The notes: a model not told the origin generated them from the letters alone. 64,000 bases of DNA from a bacterium SCSIO 12643 (GCA_024398135.1 CP073750.1:434001-498000), one strand, 5' to 3'; shown: positions 24,201 to 32,716, counted from the first letter of the stretch. Numbers and translations: made by a program.

Positions 24201-24757
24201 TGCTCATATGCATCATACACCTGATCCGCTAATTTTATCAAACTTGGACGGACTGAACGTTCGTATTTTTTATCGGTACTAAATCCATCTTCCGTTGGGT
24301 TATACACCACAACCGCTACAGGTTTTTTTAGAATAGAATAATCCACATCCAAATCCAATGGATACATATCTACCCTCCAGCCTTTGTAATAGAAAGGGTA
24401 TTTTCGATTGTTTTCGGGAACATTACGGGTATCTATTTCCACAATCTTATCTGCAAAGTCATCCTTTACAAAGTGCAACGTAAAAATCTTATCTAATTTG
24501 ATTTTTACTTTAAATTTTCCGTTCTCATCACTACGTACTTCATCTACTACATCTCCATCTTCCTTGAGCAACAAAGACACATTTTCCAGACGTAACCCAT
24601 CTGCATATAAAGTTCCGCTAATCGTTAAATCTGCCTTCCCGACTTTTCCAGAACTACCTTCTGCTCCACCATTATCTTCCTGAGAATAAACCGGAACGGT
24701 GAACATCAAACAGCTCAATAAAATGAACAAAATAAACTTGGGGAATTTATGTATCAT
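21272..24757 (-). CDS. Large secreted TPR-like repeat protein
   Basis: The start at 24757 (MIHKFPKFILFILL) is preferred: it gives a clean signal peptide and lies after the predicted promoter, whereas an ATG at 24796 lies upstream of it. The product has 1161 residues. After a carboxypeptidase-regulatory-like beta-sandwich (about 40-110: ISGTLYADGLRLENVSLLLKE) come some 14 helical repeats of about 60 residues with the pattern ADxxLxxxxYxxAKxxYxxALxLKPxExYPKxxIxxI, related to TPRs. Part of the array is a 122-residue (366-bp) two-repeat unit copied almost exactly. A short C-terminal strand domain ends in YNYGAVFYFKNGKKIDEATY. It is a probable periplasmic or surface scaffold; partner unknown. Confidence 0.75.
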   Translation of the reverse strand: MIHKFPKFILFILLSCLMFTVPVYSQEDNGGAEGSSGKVGKADLTISGTLYADGLRLENVSLLLKEDGDVVDEVRSDENGKFKVKIKLDKIFTLHFVKDDFADKIVEIDTRNVPENNRKYPFYYKGWRVDMYPLDLDVDYSILKKPVAVVVYNPTEDGFSTDKKYERSVRPSLIKLADQVYDAYEQKDVNSEEAYDDYMLAVKDGDAFLKEGDYENALIQYEAAKEILPKETYPDKQIKKTMAIMQANQSVDEQYATHIQAADEAFDNKEWETARKNYEMAHDVKPKIEYPKDQIDKIIKSIAAEKALAAEMAEKERKAKYDAVIASADSLLALSKYAESKGKYNEAVAMDSKQVYPKTKIKEIDAILASNAKTDKDYQSLLATANTQMNNKDYDAAKASYNQALALKPDEALPKTKISEIDVLLANMAALKAKEAELAAQKEAALKEQYDAMITSADALMVNKEYEKAKAEYESALALKPKEEYPKTQIASINETLAKLEGIDKQYDKLMASAAEKQQTGKLELAKTDYQAASELKPSEQKPKDEIAAIDAKLAAMAAEIAAKEKALEDQYNGLIASADGALENKDYAKAKTDYEGASALKPKEEYPKTQIASINETLAKLEGIDKQYDRLMASAAEKQQAGKLELAKTDYQSASELKPAEQKPKDEIAAIDAKLAAMAAELAAKEKALEDQYNGLIASADGALENKDYAKAKTDYEGALALKPKEEYPKTQIASINETLAKLEGIDKQYDKLMVSAVQKQQSGKLELAKADYQAASELKPNEQKPKDGIAAIDAKLAAAAAALAAEKKAVEDKYNGFVAEGDAQMALEKYTEAQTAYESALEVKPKEEYPKTQIEVINTKLAEIAAAEAKAEAEAQALAEKEQNYKASIAKADQMFKAGDWNGAKAEYQNALTIFEGKTYPTSQIMQIDEKLELLAAEEAAKAKAQAELEAKEAQYQTAIKAGDAALLAKDYAKAKTEYQAAQQIFADKPYPGVQLKKIEGLELEAQRKAEEEALLAKQREENQQKFDALVAEGDDFVQKGELEKGKYKYEAALKLIAGDAVVTQKMRDVSAQIEEARKLAEFHAKNDTEFNRQLAEQYPNGLNETTKKGSKTTTRIVIVANGRGDEYKKEVYNYGAVFYFKNGKKIDEATYNRETKGH
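22330..23230. repeat. 366-bp in-frame tandem repeat inside the TPR-like gene
   Basis: The 122-residue unit starting KALEDQYNGLIASADGALEN occurs twice almost identically, with a third more divergent copy. For example, the motif TGCATAATCCTTATTC is found at about 22625 and 22991, 366 bp apart. Boundaries are approximate. Confidence 0.7.
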
Positions 24758-24783
24758 GGTGATGTTTAGTTTATACGAACACG

Positions 24784-24791
24784 CAAATTTA
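24784..24791 (-). promoter_or_regulatory. -7 element for the repeat-protein gene
   Basis: The minus strand reads TAAATTTG, an exact TAnnTTTG match, 26 bases upstream of the ATG at 24757. It lies inside the longer frame that starts at 24796 and so argues for the shorter start. Confidence 0.5.
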
Positions 24792-25024
24792 GCCAATTTA
24801 GTATGTGATCAGATGCAATTTTATGAACTCTAAACAAATTGATTCATTGGTTAAAATGGCATCAGATCGATGTGGCAAGGGGAAAACAAAAATAAAACCA
24901 ACTTTAGTATTCTCCAACTCCGTTTCTCCTAATAAATACCCATTTCGTCACAAGACCATAGTGTTTAACAGAATATTCGCATTCATCCTATCGCATATGC
25001 ATCTATTATTTCATTTAAACGATA

Positions 25025-25032
25025 TACTTTTG
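25025..25032 (+). promoter_or_regulatory. -7 element for mtaB
   Basis: TACTTTTG, an exact TAnnTTTG match, only 7 bases before the mtaB ATG at 25040. The transcript would therefore be leaderless or nearly so. No good TTG lies at -33. Confidence 0.45.
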
Positions 25033-25039
25033 CGCGCCA

Positions 25040-26329
25040 ATGAAAGCTTATAATACTGCTGCATATTACACTTTAGGTTGTAAACTGAATTTTTCAGAAA
25101 CATCGACTATCGCACGTAATTTAAAAGATGCCGGCTATGCCAAGGTAGATTTTGAACATGGCGCAGATGTTTACGTTATTAATACCTGTTCCGTAACCGA
25201 AAATGCAGATCGTAAATGTAGAAATATTGTAAGACGTGCGCAGAAATATAATCCGGACGCCAAAGTAGTTGTCCTGGGTTGCTATGCGCAGTTAAAACCA
25301 GAAGAGATTTTAAAAATCCCTGGAGTTAATTTGGTTTTAGGAGCCAGTGAAAAGTTTGATGTGGCAAAATACATGGAGCAACTGGAAACTGACGATAAGC
25401 AAGCACACTATAAAAAAGTGAGTCGCGCCAAAACCTTCTATCCTTCTTATTCTGTTGGAGATCGTACCCGTACATTTTTAAAAATCCAGGATGGATGTGA
25501 TTACTTCTGTTCCTTTTGTACCATTCCTTTAGCACGTGGTAATAGCCGTTCACAAAGCATTGCGGAAACTATGAAAGTGGTGAGCGAGATTGAACAAACG
25601 GACGTGAAGGAAGTAGTTCTTACCGGAGTAAACACTGGAGAGTTCGGAATTGGAACGGATGAAAATTTCCATGATTTAATTCAGGTGTTAGATCAAACTG
25701 AAATTGATCGTTTTAGAATATCATCTATCGAACCAAATCTGCTCACCAACGAGATTATTCATTTCTCTGCGCAGAGTAACAGGTTTGTTCCACATTTTCA
25801 TGTACCATTACAATCTGGATCCAATCGGATTCTTAAAGATATGAAAAGGAAATATCTCAGAGAATTGTATGCGGACCGGGTACATACCATCAAAAAAGCT
25901 ATGCCAGACGCTTGTATTGGTGTGGATATCATTGTAGGATTCCCTGGAGAAACGGACGAAGAATTTATGGAAACTTTTGAATTTGTAAGAGACCTACCCG
26001 TTTCCTATTTTCATGTATTCACATATAGCGAAAGACCAAATACCATCGCCAATCGTATGGACCATCCGGTCCCAATGCATGTGAGAAATGAACGTAGTGA
26101 AAAACTAAGAATCTTATCACAAAAGAAAAGACGTGCATTCAATGAAACGCAATTGGGCAAAACCAAAACCGTTTTATGGGAATCACATCAAGATGAAGAT
26201 GGAATGATGCATGGTTTTACCGAAAATTACGTAAAAGTATCCAAACCTTATGATGCCGATTTAACCAATACTTTTGAGCAAGTCACGCTAAAAGAATTGG
26301 CACCTGAAGGAGTGGTGAGGGTAGGCTAA
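25040..26329 (+). CDS. mtaB: tRNA t6A37 methylthiotransferase
   Basis: 429 residues. The N-terminal UPF0004 domain has cluster-binding C14, C50 and C81 (TLGCKLN, INTCSVT, LGCYAQ). The radical-SAM cluster is C153-x3-C157-x2-C160 (GCDYFCSFCTIPLARG). A TRAM domain closes the protein (about 365-429). It would convert t6A to ms2t6A at position 37 of tRNAs reading ANN codons. TLGCKLN and NTCSVTENADRKCR place it in the MtaB rather than the MiaB or RimO subgroup. Confidence 0.92.
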   Translation: MKAYNTAAYYTLGCKLNFSETSTIARNLKDAGYAKVDFEHGADVYVINTCSVTENADRKCRNIVRRAQKYNPDAKVVVLGCYAQLKPEEILKIPGVNLVLGASEKFDVAKYMEQLETDDKQAHYKKVSRAKTFYPSYSVGDRTRTFLKIQDGCDYFCSFCTIPLARGNSRSQSIAETMKVVSEIEQTDVKEVVLTGVNTGEFGIGTDENFHDLIQVLDQTEIDRFRISSIEPNLLTNEIIHFSAQSNRFVPHFHVPLQSGSNRILKDMKRKYLRELYADRVHTIKKAMPDACIGVDIIVGFPGETDEEFMETFEFVRDLPVSYFHVFTYSERPNTIANRMDHPVPMHVRNERSEKLRILSQKKRRAFNETQLGKTKTVLWESHQDEDGMMHGFTENYVKVSKPYDADLTNTFEQVTLKELAPEGVVRVG

Positions 26330-26330
26330 A

Positions 26331-26360
26331 AAAACGGAGCCTTTTATATATAAGGCCCCG
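26331..26360 (-). terminator. Terminator of the 26372-28369 gene
   Basis: On the minus strand a 9-bp stem with one mismatch (CGGGGCCTT with AAGGCTCCG) is followed by seven T, which overlap the end of mtaB on the other strand. It lies 12 bases after the stop at 26372. Confidence 0.7.
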
Positions 26361-26371
26361 CTTATGAAAGA

Positions 26372-28369
26372 CTATTTGTGCTGGATAATTACCTTTTCAT
26401 TATGAATAAACCCATCAGCTACAAAACTCAGTATGTAAATTCCATTTGGAATTTCATTTGTCTGTAAGGTCCATTTTGAATCATTCCCGATCTGAGTCTT
26501 ATTGATTCCAACATTTACTCTTTTTCCTACTGCATCTGTCATGTATATTTCAGAGATTAAGCTTGAATTCACACCTGACAGTTCAATTGATAACTGTTCA
26601 GAAGCAGGGTTAGGATATATACTCAACTCTTTAAATATTTCCGTTTCATTTATGCTAAGCCCCTTCTTCCATTCTCCTTTTTCCAGACACAATTCAGAAT
26701 TATGATTAATAACTTCATATTCACCTCCTGGCTCAACAACGAAGTTTGGACCAAAGAATACTTGTCCTCCTGCTTCAAAAACAACTTTCACTCCACTTTG
26801 AATAACAAAATCTCCTCCTGAATAATTTTTATTTCCCATAGCATCATCCGCTTGATATGGTGAGTTTTCATAACCCACATAAAGGTTATCCTTTGCATAA
26901 AAATCCTGATCAAAATAACAATATCTATTGCTTAAGTATAAGCTATAACACTCTTTATCCCAATGTGCAGCAACCATATCTCCCCATCCTTTCATACGCA
27001 TTCCTTCAGTTATGTAATAAACAGAAGCATCATTGTGATATTTAATATATGCACCATATAAATCCATAATTATGTTATAAACATTTGGAGCAGTATTACT
27101 TCCTGAATTGTCAAACTTATATAATGGAGTCCATGCTAATCCAAATAGTCTCGCTTTAGGATCATCAAAAGTAAAGGTCATAAAATCTGTGTATATATTA
27201 TTTTGCGTGGTACCGTCAACCCCCATATGGAATCCATCATAAACTTGTCCTCCACAACATACATAATTATTATCCCATATATTCTTAGTGAAAGTGTTTC
27301 TAAATCTTTCCATATGGAAATTCTCAAAGTATTGACCGGTAGTTACATGATTATAAATCAAAGACTTGTTCTTATTATATAACAATGGAAACATGATATC
27401 CCATGTGGCATGTCCCATATCTTCAGTAAAAGTGTAAGAACACGCATTCCAAGGATTATGTCTCCACCAATATGCGCCAGTTGAAAAATTATATTTCAAA
27501 GCATTAGAAGTCGGCCATTGCGCTGTCCAACCGCAATTTTGTTCATCACAGCCATTTCCCATAATCAACTTTGCAATATCCACAGCCCTTTGTCCATATA
27601 AGTAATAGTTATTTACATTAGACAGATACATGTACAAAAATGCAATGGCCCAGGGAGTTTGATGATTAAATTCTGCCATAGCTTCATTGGCAAAGTTATG
27701 CCCCATACCACTCTTGTTTAAACATTCTGAATCATTATACCACATGTTATTCATATTTTGAGAATTGTTCCACGAAATCGCCCATTTCAACGTCTGATCA
27801 ACATTTTTTTCCACCCAATTGGCATACGCTCCGAAAGTGTAATAATTCTTGTATAGCGTATTTCTATCCTCTCCTGGATATAGCTCAATTGGCGTGTTTT
27901 GAAGGTACCAATCTTTTTTGACGATATAATTAAAATGTGCGAGAACTAACAATACACGACCATTAAATGCAGCCCCTAAACCATTTCCCGTAGCATCTAC
28001 GTTATTGTTATAATCGACATCACGAAACCATAATGGATAATGATTAGAACCATACACATAATCTCGTCTAGAATTAATAATTTGTGTACTTTCCTTCATA
28101 AAAGCATATAAGTATGCTTTATCTTTTGTCGTTTCATACATCGTTAACAATGCTTCCAATGCAGGACACCAGGCTGATGACAATCTACTTGCTAAGCCAC
28201 TACCGCCACCCAATTGTAGTTCATATCCGGTATAATCGTATTTAGTCCTATTCTGGTAAGATTCGATAAACATTTTGTCAAAATGTTCCTTGATATGATA
28301 GTTTTGGTATTGAGAAAACGCGGCAATATTAATGACCACGAACATTAGGATTAATGATACTTTTTTCAT
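26372..28369 (-). CDS. Secreted protein with (alpha/alpha)-barrel-like catalytic region and T9SS sorting domain
   Basis: 665 residues with a signal peptide (1-19, ending AAFSQ). The large middle part (about 30-480) is rich in Trp, Tyr and Asn with helix-hairpin-like spacing, including GSGLASRLSSAWCPALEALL, HNFANEAMAEFNHQTPWAIAF and EDMGHATWDIMFPLL. This resembles six-hairpin or toroid polysaccharide-active enzymes, but I cannot name the family. A strand-rich linker (VIQSGVKVVFEAGGQVFFGP) resembles the lumen-marking region common before T9SS tails. The C-terminal 85 residues, with IYPNPASEQLSIEL and IPNGIYILSF, are a type A sorting domain, so the product is exported to the surface. Confidence 0.65.
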   Translation of the reverse strand: MKKVSLILMFVVINIAAFSQYQNYHIKEHFDKMFIESYQNRTKYDYTGYELQLGGGSGLASRLSSAWCPALEALLTMYETTKDKAYLYAFMKESTQIINSRRDYVYGSNHYPLWFRDVDYNNNVDATGNGLGAAFNGRVLLVLAHFNYIVKKDWYLQNTPIELYPGEDRNTLYKNYYTFGAYANWVEKNVDQTLKWAISWNNSQNMNNMWYNDSECLNKSGMGHNFANEAMAEFNHQTPWAIAFLYMYLSNVNNYYLYGQRAVDIAKLIMGNGCDEQNCGWTAQWPTSNALKYNFSTGAYWWRHNPWNACSYTFTEDMGHATWDIMFPLLYNKNKSLIYNHVTTGQYFENFHMERFRNTFTKNIWDNNYVCCGGQVYDGFHMGVDGTTQNNIYTDFMTFTFDDPKARLFGLAWTPLYKFDNSGSNTAPNVYNIIMDLYGAYIKYHNDASVYYITEGMRMKGWGDMVAAHWDKECYSLYLSNRYCYFDQDFYAKDNLYVGYENSPYQADDAMGNKNYSGGDFVIQSGVKVVFEAGGQVFFGPNFVVEPGGEYEVINHNSELCLEKGEWKKGLSINETEIFKELSIYPNPASEQLSIELSGVNSSLISEIYMTDAVGKRVNVGINKTQIGNDSKWTLQTNEIPNGIYILSFVADGFIHNEKVIIQHK

Positions 28370-28407
28370 TTTAGATATTTTAAAGTTAGTATAGAGTTTT
28401 ACTAATC

Positions 28408-28415
28408 CAAATGTA
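28408..28415 (-). promoter_or_regulatory. -7 element for the T9SS-exported protein gene
   Basis: The minus strand reads TACATTTG, an exact match, 39 bases upstream of the ATG at 28369. A TTTG lies upstream but with only a 14-base spacer. Confidence 0.4.
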
Positions 28416-28459
28416 TGTATTTATCTTATCAAACCATAACTAACTTCTTAATAATCGAA

Positions 28460-28714
28460 TCAAATTGTTCGAATTCTACCCAGTGGAATCAAATCCCATT
28501 TAAAATTCTTTTCTAGAGCATTTTTCTCCTTCACACCAGCGTATTTTGAATTGATACAGAAAATAATCCCTCTTTTAATTTCACCGTTAGTAGCTATATA
28601 TTCAATTTCCTGACCTATTTCATATCCATAGTATCGAATTTGATCTTCGGTTTTAGAGGCATGTAAAACATGTGAATAATGATAGTTACTATACCCATTA
28701 GTGTATACTACTTC
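28460..28714 (-). pseudogene. In-frame 84-codon continuation of the DUF6567-like gene beyond a TGA
   Basis: Directly after the TGA at 28715-28717 the same frame stays open for 84 more codons, to a second TGA at 28460-28462. The translation (EVVYTNGYSNYHYSHVLHAS then YEIGQEIEYIATNGEIKRGI) looks like real protein and continues the strand pattern of the upstream domain (compare FKVGDTVYVMTNEYAMTLDKG). It has no start codon of its own near the junction. It is most simply the severed 3' part of a once longer gene. Readthrough or a sequencing error are alternatives. Confidence 0.5.
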
Positions 28715-29206
28715 TCACCGCTTTTGTCCAAAACCAGAAACATAACCTTTATCCAAAGTCATCGCATACTCGTTGGTCATTACGTAAACAGTATCTCCAA
28801 CCTTAAATCCTACATGTGCATTGGGGTTATAAAGTAAATATACATCTTCGAATTCCTCTTCGGTATCCATTGGATTAAAATCTATCACATCAGCAGAAAC
28901 AGTTATCAGAGTTTTTTCATAAAATAAAACAAATGTCTTTTTTATATCAACAGTCACGTTGGCTAAAGCCTGACCTTTTCTCAGTGGGTAATTCGTCAAC
29001 ATATCCTTCTTAGCTTCCAATACCAAAGCTGACTTTGAGAGTCCTCCAATGCCTAAAATATGTGTAGTAGAAGCCTGACCATCAATTATTCCTGCGACTC
29101 TAAAGTTATTATTTGCAATACTCGCATTTCCAGTCATCATTCCAGTATGAAATGCACATGAAGACATGATAAGAGCCAAAAGGTTAATAAGTAAAAGGTT
29201 TTTCAT
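28715..29206 (-). CDS. DUF6567-like TRL-type lipoprotein, probably truncated
   Basis: 163 residues. The lipobox IMSSC gives lipidation at C17, followed by AFHTGMMTGNASI and NNNFRVAGIIDGQASTTHILGIGGLSKSALVLEAKKDML, the pattern of the DUF6567 (TRL-like) lipoproteins of Bacteroidota. ALANVTVDIKKTFVLFYEKTLITVSADVIDF follows, as in the family. The function is unknown. The frame continues for another 84 codons after the TGA stop, so the visible protein may be the front part of a longer ancestor. Confidence 0.65.
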   Translation of the reverse strand: MKNLLLINLLALIMSSCAFHTGMMTGNASIANNNFRVAGIIDGQASTTHILGIGGLSKSALVLEAKKDMLTNYPLRKGQALANVTVDIKKTFVLFYEKTLITVSADVIDFNPMDTEEEFEDVYLLYNPNAHVGFKVGDTVYVMTNEYAMTLDKGYVSGFGQKR

Positions 29207-29242
29207 AGTTAAAATATTATATCATAATGTTTTCGAAAATAG

Positions 29243-29647
29243 TTAATTATCAAAAAAAGCACCAATATCAGGTTTAAAATAATTCTCCCCTTTAAGGACT
29301 TTCCCATCCGCACGATATACTGGTTTTCCATCTGCTCCCAATTTCGACATATTGCTCCTGTGAATTTCGGTAAACACCTCTTCAATTTTCCCCTGCATTC
29401 CATGCGCTAACATTGTTCCACATAAAATATACAGCATATCACCTAAAGCATCAGCTACTTCAACCAAATCACCTTTTTGCGCGGCTTCCAGATATTCCTG
29501 ATTTTCTTCTTGCATTAAATCAAAACGCAATTGAACTGTTTTAGGATCCAATTTCACCGAAGGCTGATCTATACTATTGATACCGAAAGCATCATGAAAT
29601 TCACGAACTAATTTTATCGTTTTTTCCAGTGTCAATTTTGAATCCAT
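29243..29647 (-). CDS. MazG-like nucleotide pyrophosphohydrolase
   Basis: 134 residues, all-alpha NTP-pyrophosphatase fold. The metal-binding pattern E47-E48-x2-E51 (LMQEENQEY) with D66-x3-D70 (VADALGDMLY) is complete. Related proteins hydrolyse (d)NTPs or phosphoribosyl-ATP to the monophosphate and pyrophosphate, and the small single-domain form often cleans up non-canonical nucleotides. Substrate not assignable. It lies upstream of the DUF6567-like gene on the same strand (36 bases) and is divergent from the bat operon. Confidence 0.8.
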   Translation of the reverse strand: MDSKLTLEKTIKLVREFHDAFGINSIDQPSVKLDPKTVQLRFDLMQEENQEYLEAAQKGDLVEVADALGDMLYILCGTMLAHGMQGKIEEVFTEIHRSNMSKLGADGKPVYRADGKVLKGENYFKPDIGAFFDN

Positions 29648-29740
29648 ATTTCCAGTTTTAGAAATTCAAAGTAATTTCAAAACATCAATAAAATTAAGGT
29701 TTTCAAACAGAATTGTTAACAAAATTTAACGAGGTCGGAT

Positions 29741-29770
29741 TTGATTAAAATTATCATTAATCCATATTTG
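29741..29770 (+). promoter_or_regulatory. Promoter of the bat operon
   Basis: TTG (29741-29743), a 19-base spacer and CATATTTG (29763-29770) match the consensus except for the first base of the -7 element. The transcription start would fall near 29777, so translation should start at the ATG at 29796 rather than at the TTG at 29775. Confidence 0.55.
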
Positions 29771-29795
29771 TTGGTTGCTAAAAAATGCTTACAAA

Positions 29796-30842
29796 ATGGA
29801 TATGTTACAATCAGACGGATTGAATCAAAATACAGCTGCTACTTCTACCCCGGCTGTAGATATCAGATTACTCAATGAAATGATTCAAAAAGAAAGCGCT
29901 TTTATTGATCTCGTAAGAATGGAGATGAAGAAAGTACTGATCGGTCAGGAATATATGATCGATAGATTATTGATCGCTATGTTGGCCGATGGACATATAC
30001 TTTTAGAAGGGGTTCCTGGTCTGGCAAAAACATTGGCCATTACCACACTATCAAAAACGATCGATGCAGATTTTAGCAGAATTCAGTTTACTCCGGATTT
30101 GCTTCCTGCCGATTTGGTTGGAACCATTATTTACAATGCCAAGTCAGGTGAGTTCACCAATAAAAAAGGGCCGATCTTTGCCAATTTTGTATTAGCAGAT
30201 GAGATCAATCGTGCGCCTGCTAAAGTGCAAAGTGCGTTACTGGAAGGAATGCAGGAACGTCAGGTCACTATTGGAGATACCACATACCCGCTACCTAAAC
30301 CATTCCTCGTAATGGCTACTCAGAATCCGGTAGAACAAGAAGGTACATATCCGCTTCCGGAAGCACAGGTAGACCGTTTCTTAATGAAAGTGGTTATTGA
30401 CTATCCTACCCGAGAAGAAGAAAAACTAATTGTAAGAATGAATATGCAGGCTAAAGGTTTTGCCAAACCTAACCCTGTGTGCAAACCTGATGATGTAATC
30501 AAAGCCCGTGAGGTGGTTCGTCAGGTCTATATGGATGAAAAAATTGAGCAATACATCGTTGATATTGTTTTTGCTTCCAGATACCCAAAAGATTATGGCT
30601 TAGATCATCATGAGAATTTAGTCAGCTTCGGAGCTTCTCCAAGAGCTTCTATTAGTTTGGCTTTAGCAGCAAAAGCATATGCTTTTATCAACCGAAGAGG
30701 TTATGTGATTCCTGAGGATGTACGTGCCGTTTGTATGGATGTCATGAGACATCGAATCGGAATTTCTTACGAAGCAGAAGCAGAAGACATTACCAGTGTT
30801 GATATTGTCAATAACATTCTGAATAAAGTTGAAGTTCCGTAA
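29796..30842 (+). CDS. MoxR-type AAA+ ATPase, first gene of the bat operon
   Basis: 348 residues from the ATG at 29796. A longer frame uses a TTG at 29775 and begins at the transcription start, so it is not preferred. Walker A is GVPGLAKT (72-79), Walker B VLADEINR (133-140), followed by the sensor segment MATQNPVEQEGTYPLPEAQVDRF typical of MoxR proteins. MoxR ATPases act with von Willebrand (VWA) proteins as chaperone-like machines, here presumably BatA and BatB. The next gene follows after 24 bases. Confidence 0.9.
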   Translation: MDMLQSDGLNQNTAATSTPAVDIRLLNEMIQKESAFIDLVRMEMKKVLIGQEYMIDRLLIAMLADGHILLEGVPGLAKTLAITTLSKTIDADFSRIQFTPDLLPADLVGTIIYNAKSGEFTNKKGPIFANFVLADEINRAPAKVQSALLEGMQERQVTIGDTTYPLPKPFLVMATQNPVEQEGTYPLPEAQVDRFLMKVVIDYPTREEEKLIVRMNMQAKGFAKPNPVCKPDDVIKAREVVRQVYMDEKIEQYIVDIVFASRYPKDYGLDHHENLVSFGASPRASISLALAAKAYAFINRRGYVIPEDVRAVCMDVMRHRIGISYEAEAEDITSVDIVNNILNKVEVP

Positions 30843-30866
30843 CATTTTCTCCTGCTACCACACTAA

Positions 30867-31742
30867 ATGGAAACAAAAGAACTATTACGTAAGGTTAGAC
30901 GCATCGAGATTAAAACTCGTGGGTTATCCAATCAGATTTTCTCTGGGGAATATCATAGTGCCTTTAAAGGACAAGGGATGACGTTCTCTGAAGTTAGAGA
31001 ATATCAGCCGGGTGATGAAATCCGAAAAATTGATTGGAATGTAACTGCACGGATGGGACATCCATATGTAAAGATTTTTGAAGAAGAGCGTGAACAAACC
31101 GTAATGCTTATTGTAGATGTCAGCGCCTCAGAAGATTATGGCAGCCACGAAATTCTAAAAAGAAACTATGTAACTGAAATTTGTGCAGTTTTAGCATTCT
31201 CCGCAATTCAGAATAACGATAAAATTGGAGTCATCTTTTTCTCCGATAAAATTGAAAAGTTTATTCCGCCCAAGAAAGGTCGTGGACACACATTACATAT
31301 CATCCGTGACCTGCTCAACTTCAAAGCAGACAGTAAAGGAACAGATATTGAAATGGCCCTGAGCTATTTCACTGGAGTCATCAAAAAACGAAGCATTGCT
31401 TTTTTGATTTCTGACTTTATCAGTAGTCCATTTGAAAAAGCCATCAAACTAGCGAACAAAAAACATGATTTGGTAGCACTTAGAGTGACTGATCCTATTG
31501 AAAGTCAATTCCCTGAAGTTGGACTGGTTCCATTAACAGATCCGGAAACAGATGAAGTGTTTTGGGCAGATACCAGTTCTAAAAAATTCCAGGAAGCTTA
31601 TGCTTATGAGCTTTTAAAATTCGAAGAGGAATTAGAACGAACTTTTAAGACTGCCGGTGTAGATTCGGCTATTATGCCTACACATGAGAATTACGTACAA
31701 CCATTGATGAAACTATTCAAAAAAAGAGAATCTAAGCGATGA
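30867..31742 (+). CDS. DUF58 protein of the bat operon
   Basis: 291 residues. The DUF58 core motif REYQPGDEIRKIDWNVTAR (about 45-65) is followed by a VWA-like fold whose metal site is altered (IVDVSASEDYGS instead of a perfect DxSxS plus distant T/D). DUF58 proteins regularly sit between MoxR and VWA genes and probably adapt the ATPase to its partner. It overlaps the next gene by 4 bases (ATGA). Confidence 0.88.
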   Translation: METKELLRKVRRIEIKTRGLSNQIFSGEYHSAFKGQGMTFSEVREYQPGDEIRKIDWNVTARMGHPYVKIFEEEREQTVMLIVDVSASEDYGSHEILKRNYVTEICAVLAFSAIQNNDKIGVIFFSDKIEKFIPPKKGRGHTLHIIRDLLNFKADSKGTDIEMALSYFTGVIKKRSIAFLISDFISSPFEKAIKLANKKHDLVALRVTDPIESQFPEVGLVPLTDPETDEVFWADTSSKKFQEAYAYELLKFEEELERTFKTAGVDSAIMPTHENYVQPLMKLFKKRESKR

Positions 31743-32716
31743 TTGAGGCGTTAAAACATAGCACTTTGAAATGGGGATTTATAGTGTTACTCTCATTTAT
31801 CAGCGTACTTTCTTTGGCGCAAACCAAAAGAGTTTCTATTAATCCGTTTAGCCAGTCCATTTTAATTGGTGAGCAGGTTCGGGTAGAATTGCAGGTAAAT
31901 GCTTCGGCTCATGAAGAAATTATTTGGCCTGAATTTAAAGATACGATTACAACTCCTCTGGAGATCATCGAGTCACATCCGATTGATACATTATTTGATG
32001 ATTCTACCACAAAGGCCAACATATTAGGGTACCAAAAGCAATGGGTCATCACTTCATTTGATTCTGGTTTATGGGCATTCCCTGAAGTTACTGTATGGAT
32101 AGATTCTATCCCATTTAGTACCGATGCTTTTCTATTTGAAGTCAATACCGTAGAAGTCGATACTTCTAAAGCGTTTGTAGACATTGTGGAACCTATTGAA
32201 GTTCCGATGACTTTATTGGAATATATTCAGGAATATTACATCTATGGATTGTTGGCTTATGGAGCGATAATTATGGCTGCCATTATCGCCTTCCTGATTG
32301 GAAAAACTCCGGAGAAAAAATCAACTGCACCAATTATTCCTAAAGTGGCTGCACACGTTTTGGCTATTGAACGATTAAATCAGTTGAAATCAGAAGAACT
32401 CTGGCAAGTTGGTGCATTTAAGGCTTACCATGTCCAAATCTCAGACATTACCAGAGAATATATTGAAAATAGATTCCATATCCCGGTAAAGGAATCCACT
32501 ACAGATGAAATTAAGCATCTGTTGAAAAAAGCTAAAATGGACAGAGCTTTACGTCAAAGAATTATCGAATCGTTACGGATTTCCGATTTGGTAAAATTTG
32601 CGAAAGCCACTCCTCTACCTGAAGAAAACGAACAATGTATGCACATTGCATTTGAGCTAGTGGAAAGCACCAAAATTGTAGAACCCCAAGAAGAACAGGA
32701 TACCACAAATGAATAA
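31739..32716 (+). CDS. BatD-like/DUF4381-type membrane protein of the bat operon
   Basis: 325 residues. A signal peptide (to about LSLAQ, residue 28) precedes a BatD-like beta-sandwich (SINPFSQSILIGEQVRVELQV), one transmembrane helix (about 166-187, YIYGLLAYGAIIMAAIIAFLIG) and a helical cytoplasmic tail with YHVQISDITREYIENRFHIPVKESTTDEI, as in DUF4381-type partners of VWA proteins. It overlaps the DUF58 gene by 4 and batA by 8 bases, so it belongs to the complex. Confidence 0.75.
   Translation: MIEALKHSTLKWGFIVLLSFISVLSLAQTKRVSINPFSQSILIGEQVRVELQVNASAHEEIIWPEFKDTITTPLEIIESHPIDTLFDDSTTKANILGYQKQWVITSFDSGLWAFPEVTVWIDSIPFSTDAFLFEVNTVEVDTSKAFVDIVEPIEVPMTLLEYIQEYYIYGLLAYGAIIMAAIIAFLIGKTPEKKSTAPIIPKVAAHVLAIERLNQLKSEELWQVGAFKAYHVQISDITREYIENRFHIPVKESTTDEIKHLLKKAKMDRALRQRIIESLRISDLVKFAKATPLPEENEQCMHIAFELVESTKIVEPQEEQDTTNE

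Noticed and set aside
24758-24796. Upstream start of the repeat-protein gene
   Set aside because: Lies before the predicted -7 element, and the shorter form has the clean signal peptide.
24805-25053. 82-codon plus-strand frame upstream of mtaB
   Set aside because: Overlaps the mtaB start and its promoter element and has no recognisable domain.
30663-30845. 60-codon minus-strand frame opposite moxR
   Set aside because: Antisense shadow of a conserved gene, without promoter.
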